From NCBI GenBank assembly GCA_002946415.1, contig NJPS01000041.1, forward strand, positions 62,001-126,000: a stretch of DNA of 64,000 bases. The letters run 5' to 3'. The translations under genes and the position numbers were made by a program. Source of the stretch: Rutstroemia sp. NJR-2017a BVV2. Its lineage: Eukaryota > Ascomycota > Leotiomycetes > Helotiales > Rutstroemiaceae. Positions 23,664 through 34,890 of this stretch are shown here, one piece after another. The notes below the pieces were generated by a model that saw nothing but the letters and a program-made list of their open reading frames with translations, did no database searches and was not told where the DNA came from. Position 1 is the stretch's first letter; each line of letters begins with the position of its first letter.

Positions 23664-23681
23664 TGTACAGGATGTACAGGA
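23664..23681. repeat. Tandem 9-bp repeat in promoter
   Basis: TGTACAGGA occurs twice head to tail, about 65-82 bp upstream of the PL20-like ATG. The TGTACA core is palindromic. It may be a regulator site or chance. Confidence 0.5.
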
Positions 23682-23686
23682 TAGTA

Positions 23687-23695
23687 TTTTATATA
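23687..23695 (-). promoter_or_regulatory. TATA box of the PL20-like gene
   Basis: TATATAAAA on the minus strand about 90 bp before the ATG at 23599. Confidence 0.5.
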
Positions 23696-23923
23696 TTAAA
23701 TAGTAAGTGGTAAGTCCTTTTTGTATATGAAGTCTAATGAGCAGAGAAATTTCGAGTTTGGAAATACAATGATCTGCATCAGCAAATCCTTCGCTGTAGC
23801 GATCCCACTCAGCCGCAACGCCTTAAATAACCTCTAAGTCGCAATGTAGAGTGCTTATTAAGAAACGTGCCGACACCGTTCTAACCGTGCTAGGAAGGAA
23901 AGAAATTACTTGCATCCTGCGAA

Positions 23924-25657
23924 TTAGGCTTTTGCCAGCAGTTTGGGTTCGAGCTTGAGTCGTGCGGCGACAATGATTAACGCGCCGATGATCATCGCAA
24001 GGCCTGAAAATAGAGATATTCCGAGGTAGCCGTAAACATTTAGGATTTGTCCGTTTATAGGCGATCCTACGAGTCCACTGTTCTTATTAGTAGAAGTTCG
24101 TAAATAGCATGAGGCGATGAAATGAATCATACGCCAACATCAAACTCAATTTGATATCCAATAAAAGTCTCAGATCTTTGCTTGAAGATTACTTTCTCCA
24201 GCGCTCGATGCTGGAATCAGACCGACCAAAGAGATATGTACGGTTATCGAATCATGCTCGATATTTGAAGTTGGCCCATGAATTGGAGGAGAGAGGACTG
24301 AGGGACTTACGCGACCGAGAGAAACGTCATGACTGAGCCCATAGCGACACCAAATTGACTAGGGGGGACCAATTTCGAAGCGCAGACGCCTTGCAAACTT
24401 ATGATCGCCTAGTTTTCGTTTAGTACCTAGGTCCTCGATAGTGGCGACAATACATTGAGTGTAGGACTTACCCCAGACGAGAATCCATAAGCTAGGGACA
24501 AAACTGATATTCCTGCAACAGTGGTAGCCTTCGTCAGGCATGTGCAAACCAATCCAGATATAGCGGCTGCTAAGATAGCGATGTTGTACGGCCCGACACG
24601 ATCCGCAAGAATCCCTGGGAGAATCCGACCAAATAAGCTAGCACCGTTGATAATGCTAATGGTGTAGAATGCGAAATCGCTATCGAGCCCGAGCGACTCT
24701 GTCCAGCTTGTCACAAAGAAGAAAGGTGTAAATAGACCGAGGTAAAGAAGGAATAATCCCGAGGACAAGAGTATGAGGATAGGATTCTTCATGCAGGAGA
24801 AGTCCGCTTTGCCTTTGGCATGACCTATCAGTCCTACGGGCGGCCTAGTGAAGACACACCCAATAACCAGCAGAGGAAGTTGAATAAAAGCCACAATTCG
24901 AACAGCCCACCCGAATCCAACCTCTGTGAGTAAGTTGTGGAGTGCAATGGGCCAAATGACACCTCCAAGCGATGAGCCAGATACGACTATTCCCAATGCC
25001 ATCCCTCGACTCTTAGAGAAGTGCTGCGCTGGAGTCGTGAACCCCGGTAGGACGATGAAGGCGATCCCAATTCCGAGCAAAAGGCCTTGCGCAAGAAAGA
25101 GTTGCCAATACTCTTTACAAATCGACGTCATAAAGAGTGCGAAAAGAGTTACCAAACTACCGCCACACACCAGAGGCTGTATTAATATTAGTGCATGTAG
25201 ATAAATGAATAGTTAGAATGGGCTGACACACTGTTGGTCCATACTTATCAGTCAAGAAACCAGCAACAAATGTCATGCCAAACATGCAGAAGACATTGAA
25301 AGACCCGAGCCATGAGATATCAGATGGCGACTTGTCAGAAAGGATTGTGATAGCGTAATATTCTTGGAATACACCGAACGCGTTCACGAAGCCTACGGAG
25401 CAGAACATCAAAGCAAATGCTCCAATCAAAGCAAGGACTGATCTTGTGCTAGTTTCCGTTAGAAAATGAACCGGCTCTAGGTGAGAACATACTTACTTGA
25501 ATTCAGATGTTGCGGTAGTGAGCTTCTCTGCAGAGGTTTCGACTGGAGGTTCGACCGACGCCGGTCTCGACGGAGTATCATAGGTTGACGTCTCTTCATG
25601 CTTATCCTGTTCCGTCATGGCCCCGTGATCCTGGTGAGATTGCTGAGACTGAGACAT
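23924..25657 (-). CDS. MFS transporter, monocarboxylate-porter-like
   Basis: Five exons on the minus strand (25657-25497, 25448-25232, 25176-24472, 24408-24311, 24077-23924) with introns of 48, 55, 63 and 233 bp give 444 residues. A hydrophilic N-terminal tail of about 50 residues rich in Glu, Gln and Thr is followed by twelve predicted hydrophobic helices. Landmarks are NAFGVFQEYY in the first helix region, GFLTDKYGPT (the loop 2-3 MFS motif), GIVVSGSSLGGVIWP and GRILPGILADRVGPYN. This is the pattern of the fungal monocarboxylate transporter-like family (MCT/MCH), which moves small organic acids or similar molecules. The last intron is unusually long for this window. It is divergent to a Zn2Cys6 regulator across 478 bp and sits next to the PL20-like lyase, so uptake of a uronate breakdown product is a reasonable but unproven guess. 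Confidence 0.85.
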
Positions 25658-25780
25658 GATATAAAACCCAAAAACAAACGACAATGGCAAATGCTGTGAA
25701 TAGAACAAAAAACGGCGACCAGGCTGACTTGCTGCGTTACCATACCAAGGGGAACACAACGTCCTAATATACTTACAGTC

Positions 25781-25828
25781 ACCTACCTGGTCTATCACCT
25801 ACCCGGCCTATCACCCACCCGGCCTATC
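25781..25828. repeat. Three tandem 16-bp repeats in the divergent promoter
   Basis: Units at 25781-25796, 25797-25812 and 25813-25828 read ACCTACCTGGTCTATC, ACCTACCCGGCCTATC and ACCCACCCGGCCTATC. They differ by only two to three bases, and two contain CCGG. Confidence 0.8.
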
Positions 25829-25970
25829 ATGACTCAATACTGTGCCTCTATGGTACATGGACATAAGTACATCCTTCAAGCGTAGAACGGAATTGATGCT
25901 TTGGAAGTTGTCGTGACGCGAAGAGCAGATTGGTTATTGGTCGTCTGACATAAGCGACTAAAAAGTGACC

Positions 25971-25981
25971 CGGAGCTTCGG
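25971..25981. promoter_or_regulatory. CGG-N5-CGG direct half-sites
   Basis: CGG at 25971-25973 and at 25979-25981, five bases apart. Spaced CGG triplets are the usual targets of Zn2Cys6 dimers. Site identity is inferred. Confidence 0.35.
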
Positions 25982-25996
25982 ACACTCCATGGCGCT

Positions 25997-26007
25997 CGGA
26001 CCTTCCG
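25997..26007. promoter_or_regulatory. CGG-N5-CCG inverted half-sites
   Basis: CGG at 25997-25999 and CCG at 26005-26007, an inverted pair with a five-base spacer, about 130 bp before the regulator's ATG. It could support autoregulation; this is inference. Confidence 0.35.
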
Positions 26008-26135
26008 ATCTCTCTCTCTGCTCTCTCACGTCCCTCAACATCCTTTCGTAGTATCCAATAATTTGGCAGAAATCGACCTTACCAAAAGCCCAATCGCAAG
26101 CAGTAGCATTGCAGACTACACGTCAGGAAGTGGAT

Positions 26136-28738
26136 ATGAAACGGTCTCTGAATTCCCCAGATGATAGCCACAAGGCAAAGGCACCCCGGCGTCAAGATCC
26201 GGTATCATGTCAATTCTGCCGGACCAAGAAACTGAAGGTCAGTTTTACAGCTATGCTGTATCCAAGCGTTTGTGCATTATCATCCGCCACAAGTGCTAAC
26301 ATGGCCCAAGTGCGATCGAGTATTCCCATGCTCAAATTGTCGAGCTCGAAAAGTCTCCTGTGTCTCGGCTTCGGGTGGTAGGCAAAGACCACAGATCACA
26401 TTGAATGTTTACTGACCATTTCTAGATCCATCACGCAACACGCCACCACCTATTAGCGCGGCTGAGTCTACTCCAAGGTATCGTGTCGAGGCGCTGGGCT
26501 TGCCAGATCATGACTGATTTCTTGTAGCCACAGTATCGAAGAACTAAACCAGCGACTGAGTAGGCTAGAGGGGTTGCTCAGTAGAAAAGTGAACTTTGCA
26601 GTACCTCCCATGCAAGCCGAGACTCCTATATCTCTTAGTCAGTGTTCCAGCTCCACATCCTTCCCCTGGTGATACAATCTTACAAACCTTAGGCAAGGAA
26701 AGGAGAGAAAACTCAGCAGAGGACATTAGACTTTCAAATACAGTGTCTTGGTTGGAGTCCGACGCCTTTGAAAACAGTAAACCTGCAATCTCAAGCAATG
26801 TGAGTATGGCCATCAAGACAGGCTACTGAAAGATGCTGACCTACTAGGATACCCTTCTTTCAGACGAGGTTATATGTCAAGAATTTGGTACTTCTTGCAT
26901 GTCCCTTTGGGCCCCTTCACATCGTTTAGAACTTGATGAAAAGGCTTTGTCAATACTACCATCCCGGGAACAAGCCCAGCCTCTTATGCAATACTTTATC
27001 CAGAAAGTCAACTGGATATATCATCTTGTTCATGTTCCAACTCTCGAGCGTAACTTTACTACGCTATATGATGATATTGAGGGAAAGAAACAACCTCGAT
27101 ATGATGTACTTGCGCTTATTTCTACAGTATTCGCCTTGTCTACTTACTTTCAAGACCTACAGTCACTTACAATATCGCGCCGGTGGACATTACTAGCACA
27201 ATCTGCACTATGTGCCGCCAATTACGTTACGGAACCAACTCTAGAGACAATCCAATGTATTCTCTTAATCGCGCAACACCTTTTACCCAACGTCGGAGGA
27301 ATAGCCATATTTAGAGTCCTGTTTTCAACAGCCCTCCATTCTGCACGATCGCTCGCATGTAAGTCTGGGGCTGTCTTCCGCGTGCACCGCAGAGTTTCGC
27401 AGCTTTCGTACACATCTTTGATTACTCTATCCTCTACATATAATCTCAGAAAGATCCTCGCACCTTATTCTTGGATCTGTCCTCATGCCTCACTTATAAC
27501 CGAGGTAAATTGCTAATTCCTTATTTTCTAGTCGATCGGGTTGATTCGGCCATCAATAAAAAGCGACGAGAAGGAACCAGAATCGACTATGTTGAGCTAG
27601 AGACAAAGCGTAGAATATGGTGGCACATTACCGCAACGGATTGGTGAGTTTCCTACTAAGTATAATGTAAAATATTTAACACAATTACAGGATTTTATCA
27701 TTCATGAGCGGTCCTCAATGTGGAACGTACAGTATCCATCTTCAACAAATGAACGTGGATCATCCGAGCAACGTTAACGACATCGATATTTGCCCCTCTG
27801 GCAACTACGGGAGGCCCCTGGACTTCGTAACTGAGATGACGTTCTACCTATTTCGGTGTAAGCTATCCATTGTCTGCCGCGAAATCGTTGACACGATAAA
27901 TGGTCTCGGCTGTGAAATTCATGAAGCACCATACGAAACAATTCTCGAATTTGACAAGAGATTAAACGATCTGAGCTCCACCCTTCCAGTTGCTTTTCGC
28001 ATCGACGCGAAGAGCAAGGTTGAAGCAAAAGAATTGGCGGAGAAATATCCGTTCGTCGCACTCCAGAGGACAGCTGGACACTTCGGATTGCAAACCAGAT
28101 TAGCTCGGCTCCACAGGCCATACCTTATTCGAGGGACTTATGATCCAAGGTATTCTTATAGCAGGATGATCTGTCTTCGTGCCTCTCGCTCAGTTGTCGA
28201 GCTCGGTAAGGCACTCAAAGACTCAAGCGCCGAACACGATTTTCAACCCATTCGTATGTGGCCACTCACCCACCACTTATTTGTAGCTACCGCTATTTTA
28301 GTTATGGACTTCTGTCTCAATAAGGATGATCCTCGTCCGAATGAAAGAAAGACAGAGGTTCTAGATTGCTTGCAGGTTCTCGAAGAATGCTCAGATAGTA
28401 GCCTCATTGCAAAGCGGGGCCTTATGCGCCTTCGAGATATTTTGGAAAAACGATGCGCTGATAAGATGCCTTCTGAGGAGAGTATCTCGAAATCTGCTCC
28501 GACAAGCCTTCTAATCAACTCTTCAAAACTCATCTATGGGCCTGTAGAGTCGACTTCTGTTGGCGTTCGAGCCTCGGATACGCATCAAGATTTCCCTGGC
28601 TTCGATGCCGCAGTGGATTGGGAGAACCTTGATTTCTCTTCGCTTGAAAATATAAATTTCGACATTGATCTTGCGGCTCATGATTTTGAGACGCTTTTTC
28701 ATCCGGGAGGAGTCAACGCACCATTTATCGGCATGTAG
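26136..28738 (+). CDS. Zn2Cys6 fungal-specific transcription factor
   Basis: Eight exons (26136-26237, 26311-26377, 26426-26477, 26528-26580, 26639-26799, 26848-27358, 27532-27643, 27691-28738) give 701 residues with every junction in frame. The zinc cluster has cysteines at about 25, 28, 35, 41, 44 and 51 (CQFC..C, then CSNC..C) and is split by intron 1. A short leucine helix follows (ELNQRLSRLEGLL), a likely dimerisation coil. The middle region (about 175-450) matches the fungal_trans domain: PLMQYFIQKVNWIYHLVHVPTLE, then TKRRIWWHITATDW. The C-terminal 100 residues are acidic and aromatic (FPGFDAAVDWENLDFSSLENI), typical of an activation domain. The exon 4/5 boundary is the least certain junction. 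It is divergent from the MFS transporter and may regulate it. Confidence 0.88.
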
Positions 28739-29227
28739 ACGTCGATTCCGCACATCTCAGCCTTGGTGGTTTTTGATCCACACGATCAATCGCATTACCG
28801 CACCGGATGGTGTGTGTTTGAAACTCGTCAATCCATTATCTAGCGTTCGATGACAATTGCAGGCCGGACGATCCAAACATGTGACCTTACTTCATACAAT
28901 GCAATCGTGCGGCGTATTCAGACGACACTGCAGTTACCGGGTGAAGTGGAAAAAGGGCAGTAATCTCTACATGGGTTTATATGCGCTGATTGGCTGTTCA
29001 AAATCAGCCTCAAAATTTTCCGAGGACACGTAGATTGCCTAGCCTAATCTTTATCGCTCAATTTTCTGCCGATTTGCTCGCATTGATTTTCCCTCTTTAT
29101 ATCGTCCCACAATTGGAGCGCGATACTCGGTTGCCAGAGATTACAGGCTAAGGCTACTCGCGATACAAGAAACCTATACCTCGTCTCCAGATTCCGATTT
29201 ACTTTGCTCATTCTCTAACATACAATC
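28739..29227. other. Intergenic region
   Basis: Promoter of the STAND gene and 3' flank of the regulator; nothing else seen. Confidence 0.5.
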
Positions 29228-32200
29228 ATGGATGCTGCAGCCAGTGTGATCGCCGTTATTCAGATATCACAACAAGTCGGCAAAGCGCTAGTGGATTACT
29301 ACCAGTCTGCTCGCGATGCGCGGAAAGATATCAAAGATCTCTATACCTCTCTTGGTGAGCTGGAGATCGTCTTGGAGAGCCTAGCCAAATTGTATAAACG
29401 GCCAGGCCAAGTACAATTGCCTGATTCGGCCTTGATACTCGGCCCTGAAGGTCCACTTAAGCGTATCAAAGATGATTTGGAGACTTTGAACTCGAAGCTA
29501 GAAAAGAAGCATCATAGCTTTTCTACCCTCGTCGCTTTGAAATGGCCGTTCGAAAAGAAAGGTGTGGAAAAGGTAGTGAGCAACATTGAGAAGGGTAAGG
29601 GTGATCTCAGGATGATTGTTGGCATTGATAATCTGTAAACTCCCTCTCATTAGCTACGCTATCATATGCTAACTCTTTTAGTGACCTTTCATACAAGCAG
29701 ATTGATATATTACAGGAACTTCGCTCCGAGATTGCGCAGGCCCAAGCCGATGCAACTCGACAAGCAATTGTTTCTTGGCTCTTGTCGGGGGTGCCCAACC
29801 CATCAAGGGATCACAATGCGGCTCGAACGCGACATCAAAAAGGGACCGGGGCTTGGCTTACTGACAGCCAAGACCTGAAGGTATGGATGGAAAGCGAAAA
29901 TTCATTTATGTGGCTCTTTAGTGGTGGTAAGTCCTTCTCGCTCTTGTGGGAGAAATTGCATCAGCTTATTTATGACCTAGCTGGGGCCGGAAAATCCATC
30001 TTGAGGTAAGTTACGAAGTCCGAAAGAAATCGTGTCAGTTCTAACGCCCTTGAAGTTCAAGCGTCATTGATATTACCGAGAGGCGGTGCAGCACGCCTTT
30101 ATCAGTGACCATTTACTGGTATTTCACTTTTGCCGACCATGAAAAGCAAAAGGTACTGAACATGTTGCTCTGGTTCGTTGCCAATGTTCTTAATGAGCGT
30201 AGAGACATACCGCAGCGCATACACGAATTATACGCGCAGTTAAACCATGGCATGAGCCAACCGCATTTGGAAAATGTTCTTGAGATGTTCAGAGTTGTGG
30301 TACAGGACTTTGATGATATTTACATCATAATGGATGGACTTGATGAGTGTCCAAAGACCGATTCAGAGCGCGCCAGGTTGTTGGAAATAATCAAAGATAT
30401 CCGCAATTGGAATATTCCCTCGATGCACATTTTCGTGGCAAGCCGGCAAGAGCGCGACATCTTGGACGAATTTGAGAACTTCGCCTCAGATGATCACTTG
30501 AGAATACCTGCTGATGGGAAGCAAGTCAAGAATGATATAGAGCTCTTCATACAAAAAAGGCTTTCAGAAGACAAACGATGCAGTCGATGGAAGCCTGCGC
30601 TGAAGGCTTTCGTGCAAGAAAGGATATCAACCCGCGCCGGTGGAATGTAAGCTCGCCTCGCCTTCCCAATCTATGAGAGCACTTCTCACTGATATAGGTT
30701 TCGTCTTGCCGCATTACAACTTGAGGCCATAACTCCCATTGCTATTGAAGCACGTATAAGGGCAGCCGTTGAAGTCCTTCCAAGAAATTTGGACATGTTT
30801 TATGATCGAATGCTTCTAGAAGTTGATGCTGAAAATTTAGTCTTTGTTCATAGAGCATTGCAGTGGCTCGCTTTCGCAGGACGGTCACTGAGGCTATATG
30901 AGTTAGCTGAAGCGGTAATAATTGATCCCGACCAACCTTTCAGCATCGATGATCGCTTTATGGATTGCAACTCGTTGCTGGAAATGATACCAGCAGGGCT
31001 AGTGTCTTCGACCCCTGGAACATTCACCCGATATGAAGACGAGAGTGTTAGAATCCCTTCATCTGAGTTGGAATTTAGCAGTAGCTGTTCTACTAGGCCT
31101 CATAATTTTGACCCCCATGCGCCAAATAGCATCAATGATGAGGATAACGGTGAAGACGATAGCGATGGAGAGGAACTAGGATTCGACGAATATACTACTT
31201 GCACAATTCGCCTCGCTCATTTCTCCGTCAAGGAATATCTTGTTTCTGATCGTATCATGAAGGGACCTGCGAGCATGTACTCCATCGATGAAAATCTGGT
31301 GGACAAGGCTATCGCCAAATGTTGCTTCAGATATCTTATGCATATTGGGGATAGCAGACCTCAGATTCATGCACGCCTACTATATCAATTCTTTCTTCTC
31401 TACTATTCCTCGAACTTCTTGGTCCATCATCTGGAGAAGCTGGAGGCTCAAGTTAGGGACCCACAAGTAGATGATCTTATGGTGGAGTTCTTTGATACTG
31501 GTAAGACTGATGCATGGCGTGTTTGGGTAAGTGTGGCATTAAGGGTTTTCAATATCCCCAAAAGGTCGCTTCCGGACAATATATACACTACACGGTGGGA
31601 TCGAGATTCGAAACAACAATATCCTTGGGAGATAGAACAGAAGATTCTTCTTCACCCAATAACATGGCTTTCCTCTCTCGGGTTGACCGAAGCTCTGAAA
31701 CAAGCTCTTCCCGCACTACCTCCTATGACCTTGGATTCCATTCCACAAATTGATGACGGCTTTGATCGCCTGGGATTACCTCTTTTTGAGGCATCACGCA
31801 TAGGCTGTCCTAAAACCTTATCGGTCCTCCTTGATGCGGGTGCTGATATAAATACTGGTTTGGGCACGAGAAGATTCGCGCTGATGGTTGCCATCCATCA
31901 TGGCAGCGAATTCGTCAAATTATTTTTAAATCGAGGAGCCATTGTCAATGCCAAGAACTGCGGACTAAAATGGCATGATTCTCCATTACGAAAAGCTTGC
32001 TTGCATGGGTACTTGGAAGTTGTGAAGCTGCTTCTAGATAGTGGAGCAGACCCAAATTTCGTGGCAAAGAATAATAAGTACAATGACGTCCCGCTGGCCG
32101 TCGCAGTTGCGCGTAATTCTCCTGATCTCACTAAAATGCTCTTAGCTTATGGCGCCAATCCAAATTATGTCTCAAATGATGACATGCTTCCAACAGCGTT

Positions 32201-32891
32201 GCAAGTTGCTGCGAATTTCTGTAAGAGTGTGGAGATGATCAGATTACTATTGGAAGCAGGAGCATCACCGAATCTAGCTCCCAGAGGCACAAGTACACCA
32301 TTCCACTTGGTGGGCTGTTCGGTCCCTAAAAGCCCACAGGCAAGCATAGAAATCATGAAGCTGTTACTGGAATATGGAGCGGATCCTTACAAACGCGGAG
32401 AATCCATGAGAACTCCGTTAATTTCAGCTGTTGCTGGCTACTGTAACAATGAAGTTTTGGAATTTCTGCTTGGTTTAAAAATAGATATTCATGCTGTGAG
32501 CAACGATGGGAACGCTCTTACGATGGCAATAAAATCATGCTATCCAATTAATGAGCCTGTTCGATATAGGTGCCCAACGACGGTCATCATTTTGTTGCTA
32601 GCTGGTGCCTACCAATGTGCAGATCTGCATTGGCAACGTGCGTACAATCTGGCTCGTCAACTACGTGATGGACCTGATGGCAGTGTGGACGATACTAGTA
32701 GTGAGAATCTCTTCATGTACGACAGCGACATAGATGATTACGAGAGCGACACCGATAGAGATAATCACATGAGGGACAAGGAAATAATATTTGATTGGAT
32801 GAAAGCATATGACGCGAAGAGAAATACTGAAGCTGTGGAAAAGATGGAAGAAATAGTCTCGGACGTCGCGAGATTGTTTACGGAAGATTAG
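29228..32891 (+). CDS. NLR-like STAND protein: fungal N-terminal domain, NACHT, ankyrin repeats
   Basis: Five exons (29228-29634, 29682-29926, 29981-30005, 30056-30646, 30698-32891) give 1153 residues. The N-terminus (MDAAASVIAVIQISQQVGKA) is the helical domain often fused to fungal STAND ATPases. The NACHT domain has Walker A (GAGAGKS, about residues 217-223), whose core lies on a 25-nt exon, and Walker B (IYIIMDGLDEC, about 310-320). A linker of about 350 residues includes an acidic stretch (DNGEDDSDGEELGFDE). Ankyrin-type repeats run from about 780 to 1035 (e.g. VVKLLLDSGADPN, MIRLLLEAGASPN, IMKLLLEYGADPY). The tail is acidic. Such proteins work in non-self recognition and regulated cell death in fungi; the effector and ligand here are unknown. 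Confidence 0.88.
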
Positions 32892-33679
32892 CGTGGCAAG
32901 CTTGAACCTAGGACTGTATGGTCTGAAGTTGGAGTTCTCGGATATATTTATGTGGTGCAGCTTGGGCTTTTCATATTTCTAGTAGTCTGGATTGAATCAC
33001 TGAAGAAGAAAGCGGTATATAGGTATCTGTAGAAAGACTTTATCTTCACTCAATCCTACCTTTTGTATATTTTTTCACCGTCTTACAGTCGACATGAACG
33101 GATATCCTCCGCTCGCTCGGGGGACGGAAAGCGAAGCAGTGTACAGCCTGCAGACTATATGAAAAATGGACAACCTATATGAGCGCTGATGAGCTGGCGA
33201 CTATTTATTTTTGTACCAAAGGAGTCCAAATTCCTACTAAGTCTAATACAACCCTCATGCCTTTCCCTCCACCCACATCTCATCGCCCTTCTCTCCCCTC
33301 CATGTCTTCTATTTACCACAGCAAAACCACTAAATGACCATACTTCAACGTATTCCACTTCGCAGCTAACATCCCCTCCTCATCACTCATTGTAAGCACC
33401 ATATCAGTAGCTCCCTTCCCCACCCCCTTGCCGTTACCTTCAAAATGGCTCCGCCAAATCATCGCCAGTGGGCTTGCTTGTTACGGAATTCGTGACTGTT
33501 ACAGCGCCCTAGCACGAATCACTTCCTTGAGCGAGAACAAAACTGTCTTAATCTGTTGCCCTTGCTGTTGCTCTTGCAGCGTCTACTTTTGACCGCCGCT
33601 AGATGCAGAGCGCTCGAAATATTCTGAGCCCGCGAGGTCAAAAAACACATATTCCACACCGAGACAAGCATGCGGACGC
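32892..33679. other. Intergenic region
   Basis: No gene seen. It leads into the decayed kinesin-like sequence. Confidence 0.45.
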
Positions 33680-34355
33680 TACAAAAGTCTGCTTCACGAA
33701 TTCCAACTCGATGATGGCGTGGTTTCGCGAATTCTCGTTGTGGGTTCCTGGACGAACGAGGAGCCGATTTTCCGCTGTCCGAGACCAGCGACGATTGTTT
33801 TTCGGAGGGAATCTAGTGTCCAGCATGCTTATGCGACGATAGGACGCACTTGCACCTTTCCACCTTCGAGCATCTCGGTTTTGCCCTGGATGGGCCTTCA
33901 CGTACGCGGTATTCCATCCCGTTGATGAGGAGGTGGTATTTCTTCTTCCCACGTACTTCGCACAGACGCACGGCGATTCCCAGTTCTTGCCTCGACTTCT
34001 TGGGATCTGGCTCCAGATTTTTCAATTCCATCCAGTGCTAGAAAGAGATCCCATGCCACCGCGAAATACAGCCCAAGCTGCTTGGCGTCCTCGTAGTCGT
34101 TGCCAATGCTGGTGTGAGTCTTGCCGCTTCTAGAGTGGCCGTATGCGATGAAATTGCATGTTTCCCCATTCATGACTTGAGGTAGTATGTGCACAACAAC
34201 TCGCTGGTATACAACGCTGTTAACGTCTTCAGCTGTGAAGATATTTGCCAATGCTGCTCTACAAACTGGGTAGTTTTGCTTGCTAGCTGTGGCATGTTTG
34301 ATATGGCTTGGAGGTCGTGTCCCCTAGGGAGGCTGCCGAATATCCGGTCCTGGAC
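33680..34355 (-). pseudogene. Decayed kinesin motor-domain gene
   Basis: The minus strand carries pieces of a kinesin motor in several frames. The first piece (near 34353-34300) reads QDRIFGSLPRGHDLQ. Another (34251 downward) reads NSVVYQRVVVHILPQVMNG then a P-loop, GHSRSGKTHTS. A third (34031 downward) reads KNLEPDPKKSRQELGIAVRL, then NGMEYRVREG. A fourth reads LRKTIVAGLGQRKIGSS, and a fifth reads NENSRNHAIIELEF, the switch I NxxSSRSH region. Each join needs a frame change with no plausible intron. The order matches a motor domain, so this is a relic and not a gene. The P-loop departs from the usual GQTGSGKT. The rest of the gene (coiled coil, cargo part) is absent. Confidence 0.7.
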
Positions 34356-34890
34356 GTTCTTGTGCGTCTATTGTATGAAGATATGAGTGACGGTCTGTCG
34401 ACCCCCTGGACACTCTTCGACTGAAGAGGAAGTCGTTGAAACTAGACTACGATGATTCATAACAATGGAGGGGAGTTTCGTAACTCAACCTATGAAATAC
34501 ATATCTGCTTACTCACTAGACTTTGATCCAAATAAGCGCAGCAGTTAGTACCTGCATACGGCAGATGTTTTGTGATGTCCTAACCAAAAACATCATCTGC
34601 AAAATGGATCGATTACAATATATCTCCGTGGGCCCATAAATCGGTCAGCAATTGATACTGAGTAAGCGCGGTCAATTGTGAGTCCAGCTACAGTTCGTGA
34701 GCTTTCATCTTCATCATTATTCAGCACATACTAGAATGTGATATTGATTTGCACTAGCTGAAAGAGCCGTAGGAACATCGTTTTTGTATAAATATTCTTC
34801 TATAGAACTCAAATGTGGGATTACAACTACAGAAACATCCCTCTTGAACAACCCCTCGCTTCACACCTTAGCCCCACTCCCTCCCCTATC
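34356..34890. other. Intergenic region with TATA box
   Basis: Promoter region of the secreted hydrolase. TATAAATA occurs at 34787-34794; nothing else is recognised. Confidence 0.5.
34787..34794 (+). promoter_or_regulatory. TATA box of the 34891 gene
   Basis: TATAAATA lies 97 bp before the signal-peptide ATG at 34891. It supports that ATG over the upstream in-frame one at 34813, which would fall only about 20 bp from the TATA box. Confidence 0.5.

Larger units (their letters stand above)
23600..23923. other. Promoter of the PL20-like gene and 3' flank of the MFS gene
   Basis: Contains the tandem 9-mer and TATA box described separately; the remainder shows nothing. Confidence 0.5.
25658..26135. 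promoter_or_regulatory. Divergent promoter between MFS transporter and Zn2Cys6 regulator
   Basis: 478 bp shared by the two start codons. It contains three tandem 16-mers, a CGG-N5-CGG direct pair and a CGG-N5-CCG inverted pair, then a CT-rich tract (about 26010-26030) before the regulator's start. Confidence 0.5.

Noticed and set aside
24151..24336. 61-codon plus-strand frame
   Set aside because: It lies in the long last intron of the MFS gene, antisense; kept only as a note.
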